42,238 bases of DNA from Glycomyces harbinensis (GCF_900101745.1 NZ_FNAD01000023.1:1-42238); one strand, 5' to 3'; counted from the stretch's first letter, positions 17,801-25,661 are shown. Notes: generated by a model from the sequence alone, not told the origin. Numbers and translations: made by a program.

Positions 17801-18460
17801 CTACGTCAGTTTGAGGGTCGCCGACGCCGAGACGGCCTCGCCCAGGCGGGCGCGCAGCTCGTAGTCGCCGGCGGGCAGTTCGCGGCGGGCGCCGCGGCAG
17901 CCCTCCTCGGAGGCCAGGCCGTCGACGGTGAACTCGACCGTCTGGCCCTGGCCGTCGCTCAACGCGACCTCCTCACCCTGCGCGGTCTCGCAGTGCGCGG
18001 TGGAGTAGACGACGTCGGCGCCCGAGGCGAGCTCGACGGCGACCTCGCTCAGATCGGCCGTGCACTCGGTGTCGGCACCGCTGGCGACCAGGACGCTGAC
18101 CGGGACCTCCGAACCCGAACGGACCTCGCTGAAGGCGGCGACCACCTGGAGCATGAGGTCCTCGGCCGAGCAGGCGACGACCGCCGGGGCGGTCGAGCTC
18201 TCGGCCTCGGAAGGCTCGGCGGTGGGCGACTCGGGAATGTAGGGGCGCTGCACGGTGCTCGACTGCGAGGGCGCCCGCCACTCCCCGGGAGAGGCGTCCG
18301 CCTCGGTGCCCTGTTGATCATCGCCGCCGCCGAACACGCTGAGGCCCAAGACGACCAGAAGCACGAGCGCGACCACCGCCCCGGCCACGATCCCCCGCCG
18401 CTTCCAGTAGACCGACTCCGGCTCCGAGCCCTTCACGAACTTGCCCTTGAAACCCTGCAC
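17801..18460 (-). CDS. Single-pass membrane protein with extracellular cysteine-containing domain
   Basis: The 219-residue protein has a short basic N-terminus, a membrane segment at about 24-43 (GIVAGAVVALVLLVVLGLSV), a proline/serine/glutamate linker, then a beta-rich domain with four cysteines (VACS, TECT, HCET, EGCR) that could form two disulfides outside the cell. The function is unknown. It is convergent with disA, only eight bases apart, so the transcripts may interfere. TAGCGT (18467-18472, minus strand) ends six bases before the GTG at 18460, suggesting a leaderless message. Confidence 0.75.
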   Translation of the reverse strand: MQGFKGKFVKGSEPESVYWKRRGIVAGAVVALVLLVVLGLSVFGGGDDQQGTEADASPGEWRAPSQSSTVQRPYIPESPTAEPSEAESSTAPAVVACSAEDLMLQVVAAFSEVRSGSEVPVSVLVASGADTECTADLSEVAVELASGADVVYSTAHCETAQGEEVALSDGQGQTVEFTVDGLASEEGCRGARRELPAGDYELRARLGEAVSASATLKLT

Positions 18461-18466
18461 GCCGGG

Positions 18467-18472
18467 ACGCTA
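18467..18472 (-). promoter_or_regulatory. -10 box for a leaderless transcript
   Basis: TAGCGT on the minus strand is six bases before the GTG at 18460. It is the same hexamer used by the candidate RNA promoter at 19792. No good -35 box is seen. Confidence 0.4.
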
Positions 18473-18540
18473 ACGCAACCGAACGCCGCACCAGCGGAAT
18501 TACACGCGACCACCACCCCGAGGTCCACGCAAACCCGCAA

Positions 18541-18767
18541 TCCAAAGGCCCGTCCGAACACGGGCGCTCCTCGCATCCGTCGCCGCTCCGGGAGTTGTCG
18601 GACCCGTGTGTCAGGGTTTTGACCGGGGGCCCTGCGCTCAGCGGTTCGCTTCGCGCTGCCCGAAATCCCTTTCGCGTCCTGTTCGAACCCGGCGCTGTCG
18701 TACTCGCATGTCAGGGTTTTGACTGGGGGCCCATCGATCCGCGACCCGCATCGCGCTGCCCGAAAAC
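18541..18767 (+). repeat. Dispersed repeat module, two units, with a degenerate hairpin at its left end
   Basis: Units start at 18595 and near 18686 and carry the core TGTCAGGGTTTTGAC followed by GGGGGCCC. From 18595 on it matches the module at 20.2 kb almost base for base (I see two differences over the shared part). To the left, GGCCCGT and ACGGGC form a weak hairpin at the position where the 20.2- and 22.0-kb modules have a terminator, so the whole module is homologous but this end has diverged. It fills the 379-base gap before mutY. Confidence 0.9.
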
Positions 18768-18839
18768 AATTCCTCAAGCGTTCGCGCTCCGTCAGCGCCC
18801 GCCGGTGCCGACCGCACACCCCGGGACCCTCCCGGCCGA

Positions 18840-19772
18840 ATGTCGGACCCCGCGCCGACAATGGGAGGCATGCGCGCCGTCGAAACCCCTGAGGCCCTTC
18901 CCTCTCCCGATCTGCTCGCCGAACGGCTCCTCCCCTGGTTCGACGCCTACAACCGCACCGAACTGCCCTGGCGCCGCCCGGGCACCACCGCCTGGGGCGT
19001 ACTCGTCTCCGAGGTCATGAGCCAGCAGACCCAGGTCGCCCGAGTCGCGCCCGTCTGGGAGGCCTGGATGGCCCGCTGGCCCGCACCGGCCGACCTCGCC
19101 GACGCCCCCACCGCCGACGTCCTGCGCGAATGGGGCCGCATGGGCTACCCGCGCCGCGCCCTGCGACTCCAGGAGTGCGCGCGGATCGTCGCGACCGAGC
19201 ACGGCGGCGTGGTCCCCTCCGACCCCGCCGAACTCGAACGCCTGCCCGGCATCGGCGTCTACACGGCCGCCGCGATCGCGGTCTTCCACTACGGCGGCCG
19301 CCATGCGGTCGTGGACACGAACGTCCGGCGCGTCGTGGCCCGCTTCGGCGGGCGGAGCGACGCCGGCACCGCCACCACCAGGACCGACCTGGCCGACGCC
19401 GAATCGCTCCTGCCGCCTGACGCGCCGACCGCCGCGCGAGTGTCCCTGGCGCTCATGGAACTGGGCGCGCTGGTGTGCACCGCGCGCAAGCCCGAATGCG
19501 GCGCCTGCCCGGTGAGCGACGCGTGCGGGTTCTCCGGCCAGGAGGTCCCCGCCGGGCCCAGCCGCAAGCGCCAGAAGTACAAGGGCACCAACCGGCATGT
19601 GCGCGGCGAGGTGATGGCCCTGCTCAGGGAGGCCGAAGGGCCGGTCGGGCGGGACCGGATCGACGCGGTGTGGCCGGACGCGCGGATGCTCGACGAGGCC
19701 GTCTCGCAGCTCATCGCCGAGGGTCTGATCGGCACCGACGAAGCGGGACGATTCGAACTCCCGAGTCAGTGA
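18840..19772 (+). CDS. mutY: A/G-specific adenine glycosylase
   Basis: MutY removes adenine mispaired with 8-oxoguanine or guanine in DNA. The 310-residue protein has the catalytic glutamate E58 in SEVMSQQTQV, the helix-hairpin-helix LERLPGIGVYTAAAI, D159 in VVDTNVRR, and an iron-sulfur site C-x6-C-x2-C-x5-C (CTARKPECGACPVSDAC). The C-terminal NUDIX-like domain of E. coli MutY is shortened, as in many actinomycete proteins. The start is uncertain: ATG at 18840 lies on the edge of a TGTCGG...CCGACA palindrome, ATG at 18861 has no ribosome site, and ATG at 18870 has GGGAGG too close. The stop overlaps the promoter of the next transcript. Confidence 0.95.
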   Translation: MSDPAPTMGGMRAVETPEALPSPDLLAERLLPWFDAYNRTELPWRRPGTTAWGVLVSEVMSQQTQVARVAPVWEAWMARWPAPADLADAPTADVLREWGRMGYPRRALRLQECARIVATEHGGVVPSDPAELERLPGIGVYTAAAIAVFHYGGRHAVVDTNVRRVVARFGGRSDAGTATTRTDLADAESLLPPDAPTAARVSLALMELGALVCTARKPECGACPVSDACGFSGQEVPAGPSRKRQKYKGTNRHVRGEVMALLREAEGPVGRDRIDAVWPDARMLDEAVSQLIAEGLIGTDEAGRFELPSQ

Positions 19773-19797
19773 CAAACCCACTGACCGCTGGTAGCGT
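19769..19797 (+). promoter_or_regulatory. Near-consensus vegetative promoter
   Basis: GTGACA (19769-19774) and TAGCGT (19792-19797) are separated by exactly 17 bases, and TGG precedes the -10 box. Transcription would start near 19804. The -35 box overlaps the mutY stop, and no credible ORF follows. Confidence 0.65.
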
Positions 19798-19803
19798 CTG
19801 AAT

Positions 19804-20185
19804 TGAGAGAACTTCATGATGCTCGATCGGCGCCGATTCTCAGATCGGCGACCCTGGGTCCAACCTCGCTCGTCACCAAGTGAGGCACCGTACGGACCAG
19901 AGAGTCCGGCTCACACCGGTGCCAGGGTCGAATCGCCTACCGCAGGGCCGCCCCCGAGCGGCCGGCCAGGAACACGACGACGCGGCTCGCGCCAACTACC
20001 GTCGCGTCGACCGCGGACCGGACGCACGTCAAGCGGGTCGTGCGGGAGCGGACGCCTTGAGCGACGGCCGCGATCGAGCAACAGCAATGCCGCTGGGGTA
20101 CCGCGCGCTCAGACCCGGGCGGCATTGCTACGCGTCACCCCCCGAACCTCCCGAAGGCCCGCTGGAAAGCGGGCCTTTCTCATGT
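19804..20185 (+). ncRNA. Candidate structured non-coding RNA, about 380 bases
   Basis: A good promoter upstream and a hairpin terminator downstream bracket a region without a convincing ORF. Within it I see a chain of exact stems: CGACCCTGG/CCAGGGTCG (19851-19859 with 19922-19930) closing over two smaller hairpins, GGCCGC/GCGGCC around CCCCGA near 19947, CGACGCG/CGCGTCG (19978-19984 with 20003-20009), CGCACG/CGTGCG near 20023-20045, and an 11-bp AGCAATGCCGC/GCGGCATTGCT stem (20083-20093 with 20119-20129). It lacks the signature sequences I know for RNase P RNA, tmRNA and 4.5S RNA. The identity is unknown. High GC makes chance stems easier, so covariation is needed. Confidence 0.5.
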
Positions 20186-20368
20186 CCGTCGCGGGTCCGG
20201 GATTTGTCGGACCCGTGTGTCAGGGTTTTGACCGGGGGCCCTGCGCTCAGCGGTTCGCTTCGCGCTGCCCGAAATCCCTTTCGCGTCCTGTTCGAACCCG
20301 GCGTTGTCGTACTCCCATGTCAGGGTTTTGACTGGGGGCCCATCGATCCGCGACCCGCATCGCGCTGC
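20151..20368 (+). repeat. 218-bp repeat module, left copy (inverted partner at 21861-22078)
   Basis: It contains a terminator hairpin at its left end, a GGGTCCG/CGGACCC hairpin, and two units of TGTCAGGGTTTTGAC plus GGGGGCCC. Against the reverse complement of 21861-22078 I count three differences in 218 bases. Sequence diverges abruptly outside both ends. Confidence 0.95.
20154..20181 (+). terminator. Intrinsic terminator within the left repeat module
   Basis: A 10-bp stem AAGGCCCGCT/AGCGGGCCTT with a GGAA loop is followed by TCTC. It would stop rightward transcripts from mutY or the candidate RNA. Confidence 0.8.
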
Positions 20369-20400
20369 TCTCCGCACCCCCAGCGAGGCACCCCGGCCCG

Positions 20401-21267
20401 TCAGGCCGTCTCCAGGCTCCGCATCACCGGCGATTCCTCGCGTTTGGCCCAGCGGACCAGCCACCACACGATGAGCACCGCGGGCAGGCCCTTCACCATC
20501 ACCCCCGCGAGCACCGCCAGCGCGCCCAACCCGAGGCCGTCGCGCAGGAGCGGGGAGTTCCACACCGCGTGCAAGACGATCACCGCGGCCAGCGAGCCGG
20601 CGGCGACCCACACCGAGCGGCGCGTCCTCCGCGTCGCCGCATAGGCGACGCCCGCGCCCACGATCGCCGTGAAGATCGCATGGCTCCACAGCCCGGCCAG
20701 CACGCCGCGCACGATGAACACCGCGATCACCGGCTCGACCACGTCCCCGGCCCGGTTCAGCACCGTGCTCGACATCGCGAAGGCGTAGCCCTCCACGATC
20801 TGGAACCCCACGCCGCAGAACGCGCCCAGCACGATCCCGTCGAGCACGCCGTGGACGCGTCCCCAGGCGATGGCGATCACGAGGACCACCCCGGCCGCCT
20901 TGACGACCTCCTCGACCACCGGCGCGGCCAGTACCGGCGCCCAGCGCTCGGCCCAGGCGGGCCCCCACACGGTCGCGAGGAGCCCGTGGAGGGCCCGCGA
21001 CCCGAACAGGGAGGTCATCACCGACACGGTCGCGCCCCAGGCCAGGCCGAGCGCGAGCGCCCCGACCGGGAGCGTGAGCCAGTCGGCGAGTCGCCGGCGC
21101 ATGATCCAGAACGGGACGGCGAAGAGCGAGAACAGCGCGAGCGCGGTCGTCCCGGCCCGCGGGTAGGCCAGCGCGACCGGGAGGGTGTTGTACAGCAGCA
21201 GGATCGCGGCCGCGCCGATGAGCAGCACGGCCGTCCACTGGGCGGGGGAGGCGGGGTCGGGTCGCAT
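20401..21267 (-). CDS. PrsW-like intramembrane protease
   Basis: The 288-residue protein has about eight membrane segments. It carries the PrsW-type motifs within or near helices: EEVVK (E119, E120, K123), FQIVEG (E159), SHAIF (H196) and LHAVWN (H233). Known PrsW proteins cleave membrane-anchored substrates such as anti-sigma factors. The start ATG overlaps the stop of the upstream gene by one base (TGATG), so the pair is translationally coupled. The upstream gene encodes a single-pass exported protein that could be a substrate or partner; this is inference. The pair is enclosed by 218-bp inverted repeats. Confidence 0.88.
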   Translation of the reverse strand: MRPDPASPAQWTAVLLIGAAAILLLYNTLPVALAYPRAGTTALALFSLFAVPFWIMRRRLADWLTLPVGALALGLAWGATVSVMTSLFGSRALHGLLATVWGPAWAERWAPVLAAPVVEEVVKAAGVVLVIAIAWGRVHGVLDGIVLGAFCGVGFQIVEGYAFAMSSTVLNRAGDVVEPVIAVFIVRGVLAGLWSHAIFTAIVGAGVAYAATRRTRRSVWVAAGSLAAVIVLHAVWNSPLLRDGLGLGALAVLAGVMVKGLPAVLIVWWLVRWAKREESPVMRSLETA

Positions 21268-21794
21268 CAGGCGGCGCCGAACGACAGCTGGGCGATGAGC
21301 GCGTCGATCCTGTCCACAGTGTCCGAGTCCAGCGAGGCGCCGGCGGCGGTGACCTCGGCGCGGATCTCCTCGTGGACGAACGCGCACGCGAAGCCGGCGC
21401 CGGTCTCGGTGACGAAGCTGCGGCCCGCGCCCTCGACGCCGTCGGCGTCGCAGTCGCGCGGCTCGGTGAGCTGGACGCCGGGCTGGACCTCGAGGAGGCG
21501 CGCCATCTCGTCGGCCAGGTACTCGGCGTCGAAGTCGTACGGCCCGGCGACGGCGATGTCGACTTCCGCGTCGCCGACGAGGAACTCGGCCCTGCCGCTC
21601 TGGGGCTGGTAGTAGCCGGGGCGCATGCGGACCTCGTCGGGGGCGGTGACGGTGACGCCTTCGAGGGCGAAGGTGTCGCCGCCGACGTCGACGGTGGGGG
21701 AGACGGCCTTGTTGAGCAAGGGCACCCCGAGGGCGAATATCAGGACCACCGCGGCGACGGCGGTGGCCACGGCGAGGCTCATCCTGCGCGACAC
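21267..21794 (-). CDS. Single-pass exported protein of unknown function, coupled to the PrsW-like gene
   Basis: The 175-residue protein begins with a basic segment and a hydrophobic helix (about 5-27, MSLAVATAVAAVVLIFALGVPLL) that anchors or exports it. The remainder is a soluble acidic domain with GDTFALEGVTVTAPDEVRM, RAEFLVGDAEVDIAVAG and two cysteines (DCDADG, FACAF). No family is recognised. The GTG at 21794 has only a weak ribosome site; the ATG at 21782 is possible. It is the first gene of a two-gene operon with the PrsW-like protease. Confidence 0.78.
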   Translation of the reverse strand: MSRRMSLAVATAVAAVVLIFALGVPLLNKAVSPTVDVGGDTFALEGVTVTAPDEVRMRPGYYQPQSGRAEFLVGDAEVDIAVAGPYDFDAEYLADEMARLLEVQPGVQLTEPRDCDADGVEGAGRSFVTETGAGFACAFVHEEIRAEVTAAGASLDSDTVDRIDALIAQLSFGAA

Positions 21795-21860
21795 GCTTCA
21801 AGCGTGGCACGTGTTGTCCGGCAACGCATCGGTAATGTCCGGTTGTGGGCGGGTTTTCGG

Positions 21861-22078
21861 GCAGCGCGATGCGGGTCGTGGATCGATGGGCCCCCAGTCA
21901 AAACCCTGACATGGGAGTACGACAACGCCGGGTTCGAACAGGACGCGAAAGGGATTTCGGGCAGCGCGAAGCGAACCGCTGAGCGCAGGGCCCCCGGTCA
22001 AAACCCTGACACACGGGTCCGACAATCCCCGGACCCGCGACGGACATGAGAAAGGCCCGCTTTCCAGCGGGCCTTCGG
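21861..22078 (-). repeat. 218-bp repeat module, right copy (inverted partner at 20151-20368)
   Basis: On the minus strand it has the same order as the left copy: terminator hairpin, GGGTCCG hairpin, unit 1, unit 2. Both copies point their units inward at the protease operon and keep the terminators outside. Confidence 0.95.
22052..22075 (-). terminator. Intrinsic terminator within the right repeat module
   Basis: It is the same 10-bp stem and GGAA loop as at 20154. It faces leftward transcripts coming from bldC. Confidence 0.75.
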
Positions 22079-22127
22079 TGTCGGGTGTTGCCGGGTGTCG
22101 AGGGGGGTTGTGTCGGCGTTCGGGGGC

Positions 22128-22150
22128 GCGGGCCCTGAGGGAGGGCCCGC
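22128..22150. terminator. GC-rich hairpin downstream of bldC
   Basis: The stem GCGGGCCCT/AGGGCCCGC has a GAGGG loop. It lies in the 245-base gap between the right repeat module and bldC and may be a second bldC terminator. I see nothing else in that gap. Confidence 0.5.
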
Positions 22151-22323
22151 TTCCTCGTCTATCGCTTTCCGCGGCGCCGACGTCCGCGGCTTCGATGGGG
22201 CGGTATGGCCGGAAGGGTGGTCCGGCCTCGGTTCCTCGCGTCGCCTCCGCGCACTGGCGCGGCGGCGGCGCTCTCATTCATTGCTACGGCGATGCCTGGT
22301 CGGTGGCGTCTCCGCGACGGGTG

Positions 22324-22545
22324 CTACTCCGCGGCGACGCGCTGCGCCGGGATCTCGCCGTTGATGAGCGAACGGATCTCGGACTCGCGGTAGCGGCGGT
22401 GGCCGCCGAGGGTCCGGATCGCCGAGATCTTCCCGGCCTTCGCCCAACGGGTGACGGTCTTGGGGTCGACGCGGAACATCGCGGCGACTTCGGACGGGGT
22501 TAGCAGGGCCTCGGATTCCACCGGAAGGTTCAGCTCTGTCGTCAT
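22324..22545 (-). CDS. bldC: BldC-family MerR-like DNA-binding regulator
   Basis: The 73-residue protein has the winged helix TPSEVAAMFRVDPKTVTRWAKAGK followed by IRTLGGHRRYRESEIRSL, nearly identical in this core to Streptomyces BldC, which binds direct repeats cooperatively and controls development. There is no effector or dimerisation domain, as in BldC. GGAGGAG is well placed before the ATG. The neighbourhood of an unknown gene and then a branched-chain amino-acid dehydrogenase also matches the Streptomyces bldC-vdh region as I recall it. A CACTC-AGCC-GAGTG palindrome sits upstream at about 22681-22694. Confidence 0.93.
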   Translation of the reverse strand: MTTELNLPVESEALLTPSEVAAMFRVDPKTVTRWAKAGKISAIRTLGGHRRYRESEIRSLINGEIPAQRVAAE

Positions 22546-22750
22546 CGTTCTTCTCCTCCACAGACGGGCTGCGAATCACCGGCGCCGAGCCTTGATTCGT
22601 TCCTTCTGCAATCGTCCGGCCTGTCGTAGATGTCCGACATAGGCCGAACGGCCGATTTTGCTTGGACTTTCCGCTCGGTTCACTCAGCCGAGTGATCAGT
22701 CCACAAGCGAACACGCTGGCAGCGGGCTTGCGGCGGCGCCCGACCCGAAC

Positions 22751-23629
22751 TCAGTTCAGGCGTTCGGCGAGACGACGATCACGCCATCGGTCGACAAGGC
22801 GCGCATAACAGTCCTGCGCCTCCTCCGGCTCCGAGGCCCCCAGGTGGTCCAGGGCCTGCCAGGTCAGGTCGACCGAGTCCTCGTCGCGGAGCTCGTCGGG
22901 CTTCATCCGGGACACCAGGCCCCCGTAGTCGAGCTCGACCACCGAGTCGCGGTGGAACCCGTCGAGCCACTGCCCGGTCTCCGACAGGGCCTCGCCCAGC
23001 TCCGCACCGTCGCCGAACTCGGCCCGCACCAGATTGCGCGCGACAGCGAGGCCGGTACGGGACTTACTGATCGGCGTCCGGTACCGCAGCTGCGCGTGGC
23101 CGGGCTGGATCACCAGTTCGCGGTCTTCGGCCCGCACGCACGCGAACCAGCGCAGCGGCACCGACCAGGACGCGACGTGCTCGTGCGCGTCCGCGGGGGC
23201 CTCGTGGCGGTCGGCGCCGTCGTCGAGCGCGACCACCTCGGCCGCCGACGCCAGGAACTCGGGCGGGAACAGCGCCTCGGCCACCGCCTCGGGGGTCAGG
23301 CGCTTCACCTCCAGCGCGGAGGCGGCGATCCGGTAGCGGAGGTTCCACGGGCATACGAGAGGATCGGCCTCGCGCCCGCGGTCGATGACGTACGCGTCGC
23401 GGCCGAACGGCGGCACGCTCCGCCACGGCCAGCCGATGCGCTCGTACAGCGCCTCGCGGCGCAGGCGCGGGCCCTCCAGGGGGTCGACCGCGCGTCCCGA
23501 AGCGGCGTACGCGCGCCAGTAGTCGGCGTCGACGAAGGCGCCCGCGGGCTCGTAGACGCGCAGATAGGACGCGTTCGGTGCGTACACGAGGCAGATACTT
23601 CCATAGTCATATGCTGGGGGCGTAGGCAT
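22751..23629 (-). CDS. Conserved hypothetical protein
   Basis: The 292-residue soluble protein starts MPTPPAYDYGSICLVYAPNA. It has no membrane segment and no motif I can name. Notable stretches are WPWRSVPPFGRDAYVIDRG, KRLTPEAVAEALFPPEFL and a C-terminal charged helix rich in D, E and R. It is divergent from the dehydrogenase gene and lies between it and bldC, a position also filled by an uncharacterised gene in Streptomyces. The ATG at 23629 lacks a clear ribosome site. Confidence 0.72.
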   Translation of the reverse strand: MPTPPAYDYGSICLVYAPNASYLRVYEPAGAFVDADYWRAYAASGRAVDPLEGPRLRREALYERIGWPWRSVPPFGRDAYVIDRGREADPLVCPWNLRYRIAASALEVKRLTPEAVAEALFPPEFLASAAEVVALDDGADRHEAPADAHEHVASWSVPLRWFACVRAEDRELVIQPGHAQLRYRTPISKSRTGLAVARNLVRAEFGDGAELGEALSETGQWLDGFHRDSVVELDYGGLVSRMKPDELRDEDSVDLTWQALDHLGASEPEEAQDCYARLVDRWRDRRLAERLN

Positions 23630-23740
23630 ACCCGCGCTACGAGAGTCGAGTCGGCCGAGACCCGGCCGCCCCCTCGGGAAGGCCCGGCGGCGCACCGCGC
23701 CCCAGGGTCCGATCCCTGAAGAAGAACTGGAGACCAAGCC

Positions 23741-24811
23741 ATGAGCATCTTCGACGCCAGCGGCCACGAGCAGGTCGTGTTCTGCCACGACCCCGAGTCG
23801 GGCCTGCGGGCGATCATCGCGATCTACTCCACCGCGCTCGGCCCGGCGCTGGGCGGCACCCGCTTCTACCCCTACGCCTCCGAAGAGGAGGCCCTCACCG
23901 ACGTGCTGCACCTGTCGGAGGGCATGGCCTACAAGAACGCGATCGCGGGACTCGACCACGGCGGCGGCAAGGCCGTCATCTGGGGCGACCCGGCCGTCGA
24001 CAAGAGCGAGGCGCTCCTGCGCGCCTACGGCCGCTTCGTCGAGTCGCTGCACGGCCGCTACGTGACCGCCTGCGACGTCGGCACGTACGTCGAGGACATG
24101 GACCACATCGCCCGCGAGACCCGCCACGTGAGCGGGCGCAGCCCCGAGGCCGGCGGCGCCGGCGACTCCTCGATCCTCACCGCCTTCGGCGTGTTCCAGG
24201 CGATGCGCGCCGCCGCCCAGCACCGCTGGGGCGCGGTCGACCTCCGCGGCCGGACCGTCGGCGTGGCCGGGCTCGGGAAGGTCGGGCGCCACCTCATCCC
24301 CCACCTGGTCGAGGCCGGCGCCGAGATCGTCGCCTGCGACGTGAACCCCGCGGCGACCAGTTGGGCGGCCGAGCACTTCCCGCAGGTGCGCCTCGTCGCC
24401 GACGCCGAGGAGCTCATCGCCTCCGGCATCCACGTCTACGCCCCCTGCGCCCTCGGCGGCGCCCTGAGCGAGCGCTCGCTCAAGACCCTCGACGCCGAGA
24501 TCGTCTGCGGCGCCGCGAACAACCAGCTGGCCGAGCCGGGCGTCGCCGACGAGCTCGACCGCGCCGGGATCCTCTACTGCCCCGACTACGTGGTGAACTC
24601 CGGCGGGGTCATCCAGGTCGCCGACGAGTACGACGGCGCCTTCGACTTCAAGCGCGCCGAGCGGCGCACCGCGGGGATCTTCGACACCACCGCGCGGATC
24701 CTGGAGCGCGCCAAGGGCGAGGGCACGACCCCGGTCGCGGCGGCGGACGCGCTGGCCGAGGAGCGCATGGCGGCCGTCGGCCGCCTCCAGCGGCTGCGCG
24801 TGTTCCGCTAG
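23741..24811 (+). CDS. vdh: Valine/leucine-type amino-acid dehydrogenase
   Basis: The 356-residue enzyme belongs to the Glu/Leu/Phe/Val dehydrogenase family. The catalytic lysines lie in [19 protein letters not shown], and the NAD fold follows at [19 protein letters not shown]. Also present are CGAANNQL and [13 protein letters not shown]. It oxidatively deaminates branched-chain amino acids to 2-oxo acids. Those acids feed the bkd complex encoded 11 kb away, which supplies branched fatty-acid starters; that link is inference. GGAG precedes the ATG by nine bases. The symbol follows the actinomycete bldC neighbourhood; leucine or phenylalanine preference cannot be excluded. Confidence 0.92.
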   Translation: MSIFDASGHEQVVFCHDPESGLRAIIAIYSTALGPALGGTRFYPYASEEEALTDVLHLSEGMAYKNAIAGLDHGGGKAVIWGDPAVDKSEALLRAYGRFVESLHGRYVTACDVGTYVEDMDHIARETRHVSGRSPEAGGAGDSSILTAFGVFQAMRAAAQHRWGAVDLRGRTVGVAGLGKVGRHLIPHLVEAGAEIVACDVNPAATSWAAEHFPQVRLVADAEELIASGIHVYAPCALGGALSERSLKTLDAEIVCGAANNQLAEPGVADELDRAGILYCPDYVVNSGGVIQVADEYDGAFDFKRAERRTAGIFDTTARILERAKGEGTTPVAAADALAEERMAAVGRLQRLRVFR

Positions 24812-24820
24812 CGCCGCAGG

Positions 24821-24857
24821 CCCGGTCCCCCTGCGGGAATCCCTCGGGGAGACCGGG
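24821..24857 (+). terminator. Hairpin after the dehydrogenase gene
   Basis: CCCGGTC pairs with GACCGGG and three more GC pairs continue past a bulged A. It lies ten bases after the stop. The rest of the 292-base gap holds a palindrome and the leader of the next gene. Confidence 0.6.
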
Positions 24858-24900
24858 TCCCGCATGCCGGGAGGCGCACCATGTGGCCCCGCGACTCCAT

Positions 24901-24923
24901 ATGGTGAGAACGACTTTCACCAT
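24901..24923. promoter_or_regulatory. Operator-like palindrome upstream of the DUF3073 gene
   Basis: ATGGTGA and TCACCAT form exact seven-base arms around a nine-base centre, about 180 bases before the start codon. It has the size of a dimeric repressor site. No regulator is assigned. Confidence 0.4.
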
Positions 24924-25103
24924 TCGGACGGTTGTTCGTCCCCGTCTGGTGGTCATCGCCGGTAATCTGTGGCATCCAACTCATGGGCCGGGATGCAGTC
25001 GGGCGCCACGAGGTTGTACCGTAGGACCCACGAAGAGATTGCAAGCATTCCGGGGCGCCTTAACGGCTGCCCCGATGATTTCTGTGCGAGGGGGTCGAGC
25101 CAT

Positions 25104-25409
25104 ATGGGGCGCGGCCGAGCTAAGGCAAAGCAGACCAAAGTGGCCCGGAAGCTCAAGTACCATGCTCCGAACACCGACCTGCGCGCGCTTGAACGCGAGC
25201 TCGGGGGCGGTCGTGAGGACGTCGTGGACATCGAGCCCGAACCTCCTGAAGAGGAGCCGGATCCATACGATGCTTATGCCGACGATCGGTACGACGGAGA
25301 CGAAGACGACCTCCGTGAAGATGACTGGCTCCCGCCGAAGAAGCAGTTAACCGACGCACGGCGACGCCCACAAGGCGTCGAGCGCGGCCCCAGCGGCCAG
25401 CGACCGTGA
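25104..25409 (+). CDS. DUF3073 family protein
   Basis: The 101-residue protein begins MGRGRAKAKQTKVARKLKY, the highly conserved basic start of actinomycete DUF3073 proteins. It continues with a leucine-containing helix and a long acidic tail rich in D, E, P and Y. The molecular role of the family is unknown; the basic start suggests nucleic-acid or ribosome contact, which is speculation. GAGGGGG lies about nine bases before the ATG. The acidic tail is longer than in the short Streptomyces homologues I recall. A strong terminator follows. Confidence 0.9.
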   Translation: MGRGRAKAKQTKVARKLKYHAPNTDLRALERELGGGREDVVDIEPEPPEEEPDPYDAYADDRYDGDEDDLREDDWLPPKKQLTDARRRPQGVERGPSGQRP

Positions 25410-25607
25410 GCCGGAACGGCGGGCCCGCCCACCGATACCCGCGATCTCCATATCCAGTGCGAACAGGCGCCCGCGACGGCGCCTCGGCGACCCCCGTTTC
25501 CGCAACCGCTCCCGCCTCGGCCAGCCGAGGGGCGCACCGCGGACGCGGCTCTCTGGAGCAAAGACTTCGGATATCGGCGCGGACACGATATCCACCATGA
25601 GCACGAC

Positions 25608-25645
25608 GAAGCGGCGGCGGGACCATCAGGTCCCGCCGCCGCTTC
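25608..25645. terminator. Bidirectional hairpin terminator
   Basis: A perfect 17-bp stem (GAAGCGGCGGCGGGACC and complement) with an ATCA loop lies between convergent genes. Confidence 0.92.
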
Positions 25646-25661
25646 GGCTGTCCGTGACGCG

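Noticed and set aside
18650..18700. tRNA-like TTCGAAC stretch in the repeats
   Set aside because: The bases GTTCGAACCC resemble a T-loop, but no acceptor, D or anticodon arms can be built around it.
19850..20010. c-di-AMP (ydaO) riboswitch next to disA
   Set aside because: The conserved GGGGUGAA-type and GUCAGCUAAC-type segments I expect are missing and no downstream gene follows on the strand.
18541..22078. CRISPR-like array from the repeated blocks
   Set aside because: Units are only in pairs, are 75-95 bp, sit kilobases apart and in both orientations, and no cas genes are present.
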